From DATBLE01 sp963791425 (GTDB lineage Bacteria > Actinomycetota > Thermoleophilia > Gaiellales > Gaiellaceae): a stretch of 64,000 nt of DNA. The stretch covers positions 992,001-1,056,000 of the forward strand of contig CAWBSE010000003.1 of NCBI GenBank assembly GCA_963791425.1, written 5' to 3'. Below, one piece after another: positions 31,488 to 40,468 of this stretch. Position numbers and translations under genes: made by a program. Each line of letters begins with the position of its first letter. Within the stretch, counting starts at the first letter, position 1. The notes beneath the pieces are model-generated. The model saw only the letters and a program-made list of their open reading frames with translations, was not told where the DNA came from and ran no database searches.

Positions 31488-32580
31488 CTCACGCCTGCAC
31501 CAACTCTCCGCGCTCGGCCAGAGCGTCTGGATCGACAACCTCTCGCGCACCCTGCTCCACTCGGGCGGGCTCGCGCAGAAGATGGAGGAGGACGCCGTCA
31601 CCGGCGTCACCTCCAACCCGACGATCTTCCAGAAGGCGATCGCCGAGGGCTCCGCCTACGACGACCAGATGCGCGACCTGCTCGAGCACGAGGACGACGC
31701 GAAGGAGATCTTCGTCGCGCTCGCCGGCCGCGACATCGGCGAGGCCTGTGACCTGATGCGCAACGTCTGGGACGACGGCAAGGGGCTGCGCGGCTGGGTG
31801 TCGTTCGAGGTCGATCCGACGCTCGCCAACGACACCGACGGCACGGTCGCCGAGGCCAAACGCCTCGCCGGCCTCGTCGACAAGCCGAACCTCTACGTCA
31901 AGATCCCCGCGACGAAGCCGGGCCTGCCGGCGATCGAGGAGATGATCGCGGCCGGCACAGTCGATCAACGTCACGCTGATCTTCTCGATCGAGCGGCACC
32001 GCGAAGTCATGGAGGCCTACATCCGCGGGCCTGGAGCGGCTGGTCGAGAGCGGCGGCGACCCCGCCGGCGTCGCGTCGGTCGCGAGCTTCTTCGTCTCGC
32101 GCGTCGACACCGAGGCGGACAAGCGGCTCGCCGACGCATCCCGAGCTGCAGGGCAAGCTCGCCGTCGCGAACGCCAAGCTCGCGTACCAGAGCTGGAAGG
32201 AGGTCTTCGCGGGCGAGCGCTGGGCTGCGCTCGAGGCGAGGGGCGCCTCCAAGCAATGGTGTCTATGGGCCTCCACGTCGACGAAGAACCCGGCCTACCG
32301 CGACGTCATGTACGTCGAGGATCTGATCGGCCCCGACACGGTGAACACGATGCCGCCGGAGACGATCGAGGCCTTCCAGGATCACGGCGAGGTCGCGCTC
32401 ACGATCGAGGACGGTCTGGACGAGGCGCGCAAGGTATTCGAGGACGTCGAGGCCGCCGGTGTGTCGGTGGACGACGTCACGCGGGTGCTCGAAGAGGAAG
32501 GCGTGCAGAAGTTCTCCGACTCGTTCGCCGAGCTGCTGGACGGGATCCGGGCGAAGCGCGGCGAGCTGGTCAACGCTTGA
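31480..32580 (+). CDS. tal: Transaldolase (three frameshifts that cancel)
   Basis: Transfers dihydroxyacetone units in the pentose phosphate pathway via a lysine Schiff base. ATG 31480 with GGAAAGGA upstream. VTGVTSNPTIFQKAI and VKIPATKPG (Schiff-base Lys) are intact. Between ~31960 and ~32141 the coding reads in other frames: SINVTLIFSIERHREVMEAYIRG in the second, LERLVESGGDPAGVASVASFFVSRVD in the third (quoted around frames), then HPELQGKLAV back in the first. Three +1 insertions within ~185 bp explain this, so the naive in-frame translation contains ~60 false residues. The C-terminus (WASTSTKNPAYRD) is normal. Confidence 0.9.
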   Translation: MPDSRLHQLSALGQSVWIDNLSRTLLHSGGLAQKMEEDAVTGVTSNPTIFQKAIAEGSAYDDQMRDLLEHEDDAKEIFVALAGRDIGEACDLMRNVWDDGKGLRGWVSFEVDPTLANDTDGTVAEAKRLAGLVDKPNLYVKIPATKPGLPAIEEMIAAGTVDQRHADLLDRAAPRSHGGLHPRAWSGWSRAAATPPASRRSRASSSRASTPRRTSGSPTHPELQGKLAVANAKLAYQSWKEVFAGERWAALEARGASKQWCLWASTSTKNPAYRDVMYVEDLIGPDTVNTMPPETIEAFQDHGEVALTIEDGLDEARKVFEDVEAAGVSVDDVTRVLEEEGVQKFSDSFAELLDGIRAKRGELVNA

Positions 32581-33930
32581 TCGCGCCGGCCGAGCTCGTC
32601 GAGCGGATCTGGGAGCGCGATCCGACCGTCTGGACCGGGCACGACGAGGCCCACTGGCTCGGCTGGCTGGACGAGCCGCTGCGCGCCCGCGAGCGGATGC
32701 CCGAGCTGGCGGAGCTCGTCGCGGCGGTCGGGGACACCGCCGACGACATCGTGCTGCTCGGCATGGGCGGCTCGTCGCTCGCCCCCGAGGTGCTGCGGCG
32801 CGCATTCGACCGCGACCGCTTCCACGTCCTCGACACCACGCATCCGAAGGCGATCCGGCGGCTGGCCGACTCGCTCGACTACGAGCGGACGCTCTTCGTC
32901 GTCTCGTCGAAGTCGGGCGGCACGCTCGAGACGCGCAGCCACTTCGACCTGTTCTGGGAGAAGAGCGGCAAGAACGGTGACCGCTTCGTCGTGATCACCG
33001 ACCCGGCCTCACCGCTCGAGCAGCTGGCGAAGGAGCGCGGCGCTCGCGTCTTCGCCGGAGAGCCGACGATCGGCGGGCGCTACTCCGCGCTTTCCCCGTT
33101 CGGACTGGTCCCCGCCGCGCTGATGGGCGTCGACCTCGGCCGGTTGCTCGACGGCGCCGAGGAGACGCTGAACGCGTGCCGTGTCGCCGACGGCAACCCG
33201 GGCCTCGCGCTCGGGCTCGCGCTCGGCGCCGCCTGGCAGGAGGGCCGCGACAAGGTGATCCCACAGCCCAACCCGTACGGCTTCGGCCTCTGGGTCGAGC
33301 AGCTCATCGCCGAGTCGACCGGGAAGAACGGCCGCGGCCTCGTCCCGGCGCCGGGCGAGTCGCCCGAGGGCGCCGACCGGCAGGCGCGCGAGGTGCAGCT
33401 CGACGACCCGTACGACCTCGGCGCGGAGTTCTACCGCTGGGAGTTCGCCACCGCGGTCGCCGGCGCGATCCTCGAGATCAACCCGTTCGACCAGCCGAAC
33501 GTCCAGGAGGCGAAGGACCGCACCGCGAAGCTGCTCGAGGGCGACTTCTCGGTCGAGCCGGAAGGCTCGGCGGACGAGCTGTTCGCGCAGGCTCGCCCCG
33601 GCGACTACGTCGCGATCCAGGCGTTCGTCGACCCGGCCGAGGAGGAGCGCCTGCAGCCGTTGATCGAGCGCGCCCGGGCCGCCACCGGCTGCGTCGTCAC
33701 GTTCGGGCTCGGCCCGCGCTACCTGCACTCGACCGGCCAGCTGCACAAGGGGGGCGCGCCGATCGGCTGCTTCCTCCAGGTCGTCGACGACACGGGTGAC
33801 GAGCTGGCGATCCCGGGGAAGAAGTTCGGCTTTGGCACGCCTCATCCGTGCGCAGGCTGCGGGAGACTACGCGGCGTTGAAGGAGCGCGGCCGTCCGGTC
33901 GCGCGTGTGCAACTGGAGGAGATCACATGA
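32577..33930 (+). CDS. pgi: Glucose-6-phosphate isomerase (frameshifted near the 3' end)
   Basis: Interconverts glucose-6-phosphate and fructose-6-phosphate. TTG start 32577 overlapping the tal stop (TTGA). Sugar isomerase core: VLLGMGGSSLAPEVL, VVSSKSGGTLET, GGRYSALSPFGLVPAAL, and STGQLHKGG. An extra C near 33839 shifts the last ~28 codons; read in the corrected frame they give TLIRAQAAGDYAALKERGRP and end in LEEIT at TGA 33928-33930, making 450 residues. Uncorrected, the frame falsely fuses with gnd. In cyanobacteria and some others Tal and Pgi are one fused protein; here they are coupled but separate. Confidence 0.9.
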
Positions 33931-34805
33931 ATCTCGGAATGGTCGGCCTCGGCCGGATGGGCGCCAACATGGTCGAGCGGCTGCGCGAGCACGGCCACAC
34001 GATCGAGACCTATGCGCGGACGAACCCCGAGCGGACGGCCGACTCGCTGGTCGAGCTCGCCACGAAGCTCCCGCAGCCCCGCGTCGTGTGGCTGATGATC
34101 CCGGCCGGCGACCCGACCGAGAACGCCTTCCAGACGATCCTCGGCCTGCTCGAGGACGGCGACATCATCGTCGACGGCGGCAACTCGAACTTCCGCGACT
34201 CGCAGCGCCGCGCCGCCGAGGCGGCGAAGAAAAGCGTCAGCTTCCTCGACGCCGGCGTGTCCGGCGGGATCTGGGGGCTGAAGGAGGGCTACTGCGTGAT
34301 GGTCGGGGGTGACGCCACCGCCTACAAGCACGTCGAGCCGTTCCTGAAGGACCTGACCGAGCCGGGCGGCTTCCTCCACGCGGGGCCGTCGGGTGCGGGC
34401 CACTTCGTGAAGATGGTCCACAACGGGATCGAGTACGGGATGATGCAGTCCCTCGCCGAGGGCTTCGAGATCATGAAGGCCTCCGAGTTCCCGGTCGACC
34501 TCGACAAGGTCGCGGCGCTCTGGCAGCACGGCTCCGTCGTCCGCAGCTGGCTGCTCGACCTGCTCGTGCTCGCCCTGAAGGAGGACCCGGGCCTTGAGAA
34601 GATCCGCGGCTACGTCGACGACTCCGGCGAGGGTCGCTGGACCGTCTTCAACGCGATCGACGAGAGCGTCCCCGCCCCGGCAATCACGATGGCGCTGTTC
34701 GCCCGATTCGCGTCGCGCCAGGACGAGTCGTTCGCCGCGAAGGTCAACGCCGCGCTCCGCCAGCAGTTCGGCGGGCACGCGGTGAAGGCCGCCGACGAGA
34801 AGTGA
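33927..34805 (+). CDS. gnd: 6-phosphogluconate dehydrogenase, short form
   Basis: Oxidative decarboxylation of 6-phosphogluconate to ribulose-5-phosphate. 292 residues, the short (GndA/YqeC-like, ~300 residue) form rather than the ~470-residue one. Rossmann start MNLGMVGLGRMGANMVERL; DGGNSNFRDSQRRA; the substrate motif DAGVSGGIWGLKEGYCVMVGG (quoted in part); catalytic Lys in GHFVKMVHNGIEYGMMQ. ATG 33927 overlaps the corrected pgi stop (ATGA). Stop overlaps zwf (GTGA). Confidence 0.94.
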   Translation: MNLGMVGLGRMGANMVERLREHGHTIETYARTNPERTADSLVELATKLPQPRVVWLMIPAGDPTENAFQTILGLLEDGDIIVDGGNSNFRDSQRRAAEAAKKSVSFLDAGVSGGIWGLKEGYCVMVGGDATAYKHVEPFLKDLTEPGGFLHAGPSGAGHFVKMVHNGIEYGMMQSLAEGFEIMKASEFPVDLDKVAALWQHGSVVRSWLLDLLVLALKEDPGLEKIRGYVDDSGEGRWTVFNAIDESVPAPAITMALFARFASRQDESFAAKVNAALRQQFGGHAVKAADEK

Positions 34806-36301
34806 AGAACCCGCTCGCCGAGGGGCTGAAACTTCCCCGTACGCCCGAGCCGTGCGCGCTCGTCATCTTCGGCGCGTCGGGTGACCTGACCAGGCGCAAG
34901 CTCTTCCCGGCGCTCTACTCGCTGGCCGTGCGCGGCCTGCTGCCCGAGGAGTTCACGATCGTCGGTGTCGCCCGCACGCCGGAGACCGACGCCCAGTTCC
35001 GTGCGCGGATGAAGGAGGCCGTGCGCGAGTTCGGCCGCGACAGGCTCGACGAGAAGGTCTGGCGCCGGCTCACCGCGGGCATGCGCTACGTCTCCACGGA
35101 CTTCTCGGACGAGGGCGGCGAGGACCGGCTGATGGACCTGCTCGACACGCTCGATGCCGAGCGCGGGACGGCGGGAAACCGCGTCTTCTATCTCGCCGTC
35201 CCGCCGAGCGTGATCTCGACGCTCGTCGATCGCCTTGGCCGGCGCCGCGACCGCTGGAAGGGCTGGACACGGCTGATCGTCGAGAAGCCGTTCGGCTCCG
35301 ACCGCAAGAGCGCCCGCCAGCTGAACACCGAGATCTCCTTCTACTTCGAGGAGCGCGAGATCTACCGGATCGACCACTACCTCGGCAAGGAGACGGTGCA
35401 GAACCTGCTCGCGCTGCGCTTCGCGAACGGGATCTTCGAGCCGATCTGGAACCGGCAGTTCGTCGACCACGTCGAGATCACCGTCGCCGAGTCGATCGGG
35501 ATCGAGGGCCGCGCCTCGTTCTACGAGCAGGCCGGCGCGATGCGCGACGTGTTCCAGAACCACCTGCTGCAACTCGTCGCGCTGACCGCGATGGAGCCGC
35601 CCGTCGACTTCACCGCCGAGTCGGTGCGCAACGAGAAGGTGAAGGTGCTGCGGGCGATGCGGCCGCCGAGCCTCAGGCATCTCGTCCGCGGCCAGTACGG
35701 CCCGGGCCACGTCGAGGGGAAGCGCGTGCCCGGCTATCGCCAGGAGCCCGGTGTCAAGCGCACGTCGGCCACCGAGACGTTCGTCGCCGCCAAGCTGCGC
35801 GTCGACAACTGGCGCTGGGCCGGAACGCCGTTCTACGTTCGGGTCGGCAAGCGGCTGGCGAAGCGCGAGACGACGATCGCGATCGAGTTCAAGCCGGCGC
35901 CGCACCCACCGTTCGCGCGCGACGTCGCCGAAGGCCTGCAGCCCAACGTGCTGCTCATCCACGTGCAGCCGGACGAGGGCGTCTCGCTCGCGATCGGCGC
36001 GAAGGTTCCCGGCCAGGGGATGACGATCCGCACCGTGCACATGGACTTCCTCTACGGCGGCGCGTTCCGCACCGAGCTGCCCGAGGCGTACGAGCGGCTG
36101 ATCCTCGACTGCCTGCTCGGCGAGGCCACGCTGTTCACGCGCGCCGACGAGGTCGACGAGCAGTGGACGCTGGTCGACGCGATCGTCGCCGAGTGGAAGC
36201 GCGACCGGACGTCGTTCCCCAACTACGCAGCGGGCCGCTGGGGGCCGGCGGCGGCGGACGAGCTCCTGCGCCGGGACGGCCGGGCATGGCGTCGGCACTG
36301 A
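34802..36301 (+). CDS. zwf: Glucose-6-phosphate 1-dehydrogenase
   Basis: First enzyme of the oxidative pentose phosphate pathway, reducing NADP. 499 residues. Coenzyme motif VIFGASGDLTRRKLFPALY, EKPFGSD, the active-site signature RIDHYLGKETVQNLLALRFAN (given here in part) and NWRWAGTPFYVRVGKRL. GTG start overlaps gnd. In actinobacteria it works with OpcA, encoded next with a 16-bp overlap. Confidence 0.96.
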   Translation: MKNPLAEGLKLPRTPEPCALVIFGASGDLTRRKLFPALYSLAVRGLLPEEFTIVGVARTPETDAQFRARMKEAVREFGRDRLDEKVWRRLTAGMRYVSTDFSDEGGEDRLMDLLDTLDAERGTAGNRVFYLAVPPSVISTLVDRLGRRRDRWKGWTRLIVEKPFGSDRKSARQLNTEISFYFEEREIYRIDHYLGKETVQNLLALRFANGIFEPIWNRQFVDHVEITVAESIGIEGRASFYEQAGAMRDVFQNHLLQLVALTAMEPPVDFTAESVRNEKVKVLRAMRPPSLRHLVRGQYGPGHVEGKRVPGYRQEPGVKRTSATETFVAAKLRVDNWRWAGTPFYVRVGKRLAKRETTIAIEFKPAPHPPFARDVAEGLQPNVLLIHVQPDEGVSLAIGAKVPGQGMTIRTVHMDFLYGGAFRTELPEAYERLILDCLLGEATLFTRADEVDEQWTLVDAIVAEWKRDRTSFPNYAAGRWGPAAADELLRRDGRAWRRH

Positions 36302-37129
36302 GGGACACCACCGTCGGCGAGATCGAGCGCCGGCTCGAGCAGCTGCGCGAGGGCGACCTGCCGGTCCAGCGCACCAGCGTGGCGACCCACATGGCGTGGG
36401 TGCCGCCCGAGTGGCAGCGCGCGGTCTCCCGCGTGATGCATGGGCTCGGCGAGCGCGTCCCGTCGCGGACGCTGCTGATCCACCCCGACCCGCACGCTGC
36501 CGCCGACCGCATCGACGCCGAGATCGAGCAGGAGTGCTTCCCCGGCGGCGGCCGCGACGTCTGCGCCGAGGTCGTGCGCCTGTGGCTCCGGGGCGCGACG
36601 GCGAAGGCGCCCGCGAGCGTCGTCGTCCCGCTGCACATCGCCGACCTGCCCGTCTACCTGCGCTGGCGCGGCAAGCCGCCGTTCGGCCGCACCGAGCTGG
36701 AACAGCTGGTCGGCGTCAGCGATCGCCTGATCGTCGACTCGACCGAATGGACCGGGCTGCCGGGCGCCTACGCGCGGCTCGCCGAGCTGTTCGACCGCGT
36801 CGTCGTCTCCGACCTCGCGTGGGCGCGCGGGCTCCGGTTCCGCGGTGCGATCGCCGGGCTCTGGCCGGACGTGAAGGACGCCAGCTCGCTCCACGTCGAA
36901 GGCCCACGCGCGGAAGCGCTGCTCCTGTGCGGCTGGCTGCGCTCGAGGCTCCGGCACCCGGTCCGGCTGCGTCACCACGAGGCGCCGAAACTGATCACGG
37001 GTCGAGGTCGACGGTGTGGCCGTCAACGTGCCGCCGCAGCTGGCCGTGTCGGCGAGCGATCTACTCTCCGACCAGTTCGAGATCTCGGCTCGCGACCGGA
37101 TCTACGAGGCGGCCGTAAAGTCGGTGTGA
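36286..37129 (+). CDS. opcA: OpcA, glucose-6-phosphate dehydrogenase assembly protein (frameshifted)
   Basis: OpcA proteins assemble or activate G6PDH in actinobacteria and cyanobacteria. ATG 36286 (MASALRDTTVGEIERRL). Family-like segments: RTSVATHMAWVPPEW, LLIHPDPHAAADRID, VVPLHIADLPVYLRWRGKPPF, DRLIVDSTEW, and a late helix-rich part. An extra G at ~36999 shifts the last ~43 codons; corrected, they read EVDGVAVNVPPQLAV to EAAVKSV, stop 37127-37129, total ~280 residues. The uncorrected frame runs 5 bases further to 37134. Confidence 0.88.
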
Positions 37130-37130
37130 C

Positions 37131-37670
37131 GTGATCGGCCGGTGGCGGCGTATATCCGACGTGCACGTCGTCACCGAAGTCCCGTCCTTCGAATCCGTCG
37201 CCGAGCGTCATCTCGACGACGTGCACGCCTACCTCGTCTACATGACCCGCAACCGCGAGGTCGCCGAGGATCTCACCGCCGAGACGTTCGAGAAGGCGCT
37301 GCGCCTGTGGCGTCGGTTCGACCCGAGGCGCGGGAGCGCGCGCACCTGGCTGTGCCAGCTCGCGCGGACGACCGCGCTGGACCATTTCCGCGCCGAGGAC
37401 CGCCGTCGCCGTCGCGAGGGTGCCTACGCGTTCGACCAGCCCGACCACGCCGAGGACGGCGTGTTCGGCGGGCTCTCTCCGGAGCTCGAGCGCGCGCTCG
37501 CCACGCTGTCCGCCGGCGAGCGCGAGGTGATCGCGTTGCGCGTGCTGCTCGATCTCGACATCGAGACCGCAGCGCGCGTCCTCGGCGTTTCGACCACCGC
37601 TTGCACGACTCGCCTGAGCCGTGCTCTGAAGAAGCTCGAAGAGAGGATGAACGCTGATGTCGCAGCCTGA
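37131..37670 (+). CDS. ECF-family RNA polymerase sigma factor
   Basis: 179 residues from GTG 37131. Region 2: LDDVHAYLVYMTRNREVAEDLTAETFEKAL, and RGSARTWLCQLARTTALDHFR (each quoted as parts); region 4: TLSAGEREVIALRVLLDLDIETAARVLGVS, TRLSRALKKL. A later GTG at 37161 lies 4 nt after a TATATC hexamer and could be the real, leaderless start. It follows opcA by one base and overlaps the next gene by 14 bp, whose product has a membrane span and may act as its anti-sigma partner. Confidence 0.9.
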   Translation: MIGRWRRISDVHVVTEVPSFESVAERHLDDVHAYLVYMTRNREVAEDLTAETFEKALRLWRRFDPRRGSARTWLCQLARTTALDHFRAEDRRRRREGAYAFDQPDHAEDGVFGGLSPELERALATLSAGEREVIALRVLLDLDIETAARVLGVSTTACTTRLSRALKKLEERMNADVAA

Positions 37671-38739
37671 TCACGAGGCGATCACGAACCAGATCCGGGC
37701 CTCCCGGCTGGAAGCCTCCCCCGAGCTCCGCGCGCGGGTGCGCGCGATCGCGGCGACCGCCTCCCCCGCCGCCGTCGCGCGCCCGCGGCGCGAGCTGCCC
37801 TGGCGCCGTCTCACCCTCATCGCCGTGCCGGCCGCCGTCGCCGCGGCGATGGCGGTGTCGCTCGGCGTCGGCCTGACCACGACCGGGTCGGGCTCGAGGG
37901 ACGCCGCTCCTCCGGTGGCGCCGAATCCGACGCTGCCGCTGACCGGCCCCGTCGAGGACCAGGCCGGCACCGACACGCTTCCCCCGAAGGAGGCAAGGGG
38001 TGGGGTCACCTCGTCGTCCGGTGCAGCCGGGGTGGCGGGCAGCAACCTGCCCGCAACCCCGGGCCGCGCCCAGCTCTACGAGGCCGAGCTCGCCCTGAAG
38101 ATCACCAACCTGTCGGCGGCGACGAAGCGCGCCCTGCGGCTGACCCGCGACTTCAACGGGTACGTGCGCAGCGTCGAGTACGGCTCCGGCACCGAGAGCG
38201 GCTCGGCGTACATCGTCGTCCGTGTGCCCGTCGGCAGCGTCCAGGAGGCGCTCGTCAAGTACTCGGCGATCGGCTCGATCATCGACCAGCACGTGTCGAT
38301 CCAGGACGTGCAGCCGACCGTCGACAAGCGCTTCCGCCAGATGCAGGGGCAGCGCGACCAGATCGCCAAGCTCCAGGCCCAGCTCCAGAGCCCGACGCTG
38401 TCGTCGACCGACCGCACCGCGCTCGAGAACCTGCTCGTCGGCGCCCGGCGGCAGCTGATCCTGCTGCAGAAGGAGCAGACCGCACTGGCCCGCCAGACCT
38501 CGTTCGCGACGGTGTCACTCGACCTGCGCAACGGCAAGAAGGCCGTCGTCGTTCCGACCGAGCCCGGCCGCATCGGCAAGGCGCTCCACCGTTCGGGCCA
38601 GATCCTGGCCGACGAGGCAAAGGTGCTGATCTACGTGCTGATCGTCGGCGCCCCGTTCTTCGTGCTGGGGGCATTCCTCTTCGGGGGCGTCCGCTTGCGG
38701 CGCCGCCAGAACGAGGAGCGGCTGCTCTCTACTTCTTGA
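37657..38739 (+). CDS. DUF4349 membrane protein, possible anti-sigma partner
   Basis: 360 residues. Short cytoplasmic N-terminus (~1-50, ITNQIRASRLEASPELRARVR), membrane span (LTLIAVPAAVAAAMAVSLGVGL), low-complexity Pro/Ser/Gly linker, then a DUF4349 domain (~140-310: YEAELALKITN, YVRSVEYGSG, VRVPVGSVQEAL, a coiled coil DKRFRQMQGQRDQIAKLQAQL given in part) and a second membrane span (VLIYVLIVGAPFFVLGAFLFGG). Overlap with the ECF gene and the short cytoplasmic head suggest membrane control of the sigma factor, which is inference. Convergent overlap of 11 bp with the 38729 gene. Confidence 0.85.
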   Translation: MSQPDHEAITNQIRASRLEASPELRARVRAIAATASPAAVARPRRELPWRRLTLIAVPAAVAAAMAVSLGVGLTTTGSGSRDAAPPVAPNPTLPLTGPVEDQAGTDTLPPKEARGGVTSSSGAAGVAGSNLPATPGRAQLYEAELALKITNLSAATKRALRLTRDFNGYVRSVEYGSGTESGSAYIVVRVPVGSVQEALVKYSAIGSIIDQHVSIQDVQPTVDKRFRQMQGQRDQIAKLQAQLQSPTLSSTDRTALENLLVGARRQLILLQKEQTALARQTSFATVSLDLRNGKKAVVVPTEPGRIGKALHRSGQILADEAKVLIYVLIVGAPFFVLGAFLFGGVRLRRRQNEERLLSTS

Positions 38740-40435
38740 CCGGGCGGGTCGTGACCGACCCGTCCTGGACGGTGAACGTCGGCTTGATCAGCCTGATCCG
38801 CACGGGGCTCGACCAGGTCATCTGCTTCACCGGCCCGGGGATGTACGGGTCGATGCCCCGCACCCGGTAGTACCAGGTGCCCGTGGCGAGCCCCTCCAGC
38901 AGGAGGGACGTCGCTGCGGTGTAGTACGGCGTCGTCGACGCGGTCTTCCACGGGTACTTCGTCTTCGACCACTGCACCTCGTAGCCGATCGCGCCGAGCG
39001 CCGGTGCCCAGGCGACGAGCGCCGAACGGTAGAACGAGGGGGTGGCGGACTGGGCGGCGACCAGTTCGCCGTTCGGCGAGAGGCCCGAGACGTACGGCCT
39101 CGACGTCTGCGATGTGGTCGCCGGCTGGCTCGTCTTGCCGAACTCGCCGACGCGGCCGGCCGCGCAGGCGTCCTGCGGCACCTCGGCGTCGTAGTACTGG
39201 ACGCCGGTCGTCGTCGTGACCGCCCGGACCGGGACGACCGTCCAGTAGTAGCGGCCGGTCGGCCAGCCGCTGTCCCAGAGGTCGACGAGGGCGCCCGTGG
39301 CGGTGAAGCCGGACGGAAGCGTGATCGCCGCTGTCGTGCTGTCCCCGGTCGTCGTCGTGGCGGTACCGGTCGCGGAGGTCTCGGTCGTGGTCACCGTTCG
39401 GAGATCGGCCGTGAACGTCCCCGTCTGCGCGCCGTCCGCGAGGTACGAGGTCTGGGCGGTGGTGACGGCCGCGGCCGTGGTCGGGAGCGTGAGGGACCCG
39501 GTCGTCCGGGGCGCGTACGCCGGGCTGCCGACGACGGAGCCCGTGAACACGATGTTCACGCACTGCTTGTCGGTGGCGACGTACACGCGGTAGAGGCTGC
39601 CGGTCAGGCCGTTGGTTGCGGTGTCGCCCGCATAGACGAACGCAGGCGTCAGGCTGTGGGCGACCGGGGCGGCCTGCGAGCCGACGACGTCGGAGGCCGA
39701 CTCGAGCAGCGCCATCGGCCCGGTGGAGACCGTCGGGTTCGCCGAGACGAACGTCGGGCTCCACGGCCCGACCGAGACGATCGGCAACCCGTTCGGCAGC
39801 CCGTCGCCGTACAGCTTGCGCACCGCCCGGACACGCCACTGGACGGTGCCCGTCCACTGCGGATCCTGGTGGAAGGTGTAGTACTCGCGCTCGTCGGCGA
39901 CGTTCGTGGAGGTCGTGAACACCTTGCCCACGTCGACGAACCAGACCTCGTACGAGGTCGCGCCCTCGACCGGCTTCCAGCGGACGAGTCCCGGCATGGT
40001 CGGGAGCATCTGCTCGGGCGCCGTCTTCCAGCGCATGTTGAAGCCGAACGGCGTGCTCCACTTGGTCACGCCCGACGCGGTGTGGGCGCGAACGTGGGCG
40101 TAGAGGGCGTACGGGCTCCCCGTCATCCAGGGCAGCGTCACGGGGATCGCGAGCGCCGGGACTCGCAGCGGCGTCTTGCGGCTGCCGGTCGACCAGACGA
40201 TCTCGCTGTCTTCGAACGCCTTGCTGGTCGCGATCTCGAAGTCGTAGCTCGTCGCCCGGGTGTACGGAGCCCACCCGAACGACGGCGTGCGCGGGAACGT
40301 GTCCTGCACGGGCTCGTCGGCGCGCAGCAGGAAGCCGCGCAATCCGGTCGGCGCCGCTGGGGTGGCGGTGTGTGCTGCCGGGACGACCGAGATCCCGGCG
40401 AGGGCGAGCAGGGGGAGGGCAAAGCGTGCACGCAT
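38729..40435 (-). CDS. Secreted fibronectin-type-III-like repeat protein
   Basis: 568 residues. Signal peptide ~1-24 (RARFALPLLALAGISVVPAAHTA). The body contains at least four beta-sandwich-like modules with the W..V..A..Y.. strand pattern: FGWAPYTRATSYDFEIATS, VRWKPVEGATSYEVWFVD, VAWAPALGAIGYEVQWSK, each followed by YYRVRG-like closing strands, with Thr-rich stretches between. Looks like a cell-surface or extracellular matrix protein; function unknown. TACAGA lies 6 nt before the ATG (leaderless pattern). Confidence 0.8.
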   Translation of the reverse strand: MRARFALPLLALAGISVVPAAHTATPAAPTGLRGFLLRADEPVQDTFPRTPSFGWAPYTRATSYDFEIATSKAFEDSEIVWSTGSRKTPLRVPALAIPVTLPWMTGSPYALYAHVRAHTASGVTKWSTPFGFNMRWKTAPEQMLPTMPGLVRWKPVEGATSYEVWFVDVGKVFTTSTNVADEREYYTFHQDPQWTGTVQWRVRAVRKLYGDGLPNGLPIVSVGPWSPTFVSANPTVSTGPMALLESASDVVGSQAAPVAHSLTPAFVYAGDTATNGLTGSLYRVYVATDKQCVNIVFTGSVVGSPAYAPRTTGSLTLPTTAAAVTTAQTSYLADGAQTGTFTADLRTVTTTETSATGTATTTTGDSTTAAITLPSGFTATGALVDLWDSGWPTGRYYWTVVPVRAVTTTTGVQYYDAEVPQDACAAGRVGEFGKTSQPATTSQTSRPYVSGLSPNGELVAAQSATPSFYRSALVAWAPALGAIGYEVQWSKTKYPWKTASTTPYYTAATSLLLEGLATGTWYYRVRGIDPYIPGPVKQMTWSSPVRIRLIKPTFTVQDGSVTTRPVKK

Positions 40436-40468
40436 AATGCTTCTGTACGGGTTGTCGGCACCCCCGGA

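Noticed and set aside
32256..34805. 849-codon protein joining Pgi and Gnd
   Set aside because: The junction (sequence after KKFGFGT) is not protein-like; removing one C restores a normal Pgi C-terminus ending at 33930 and a normal gnd start at 33927, so it is a frameshift artefact and not a fusion.
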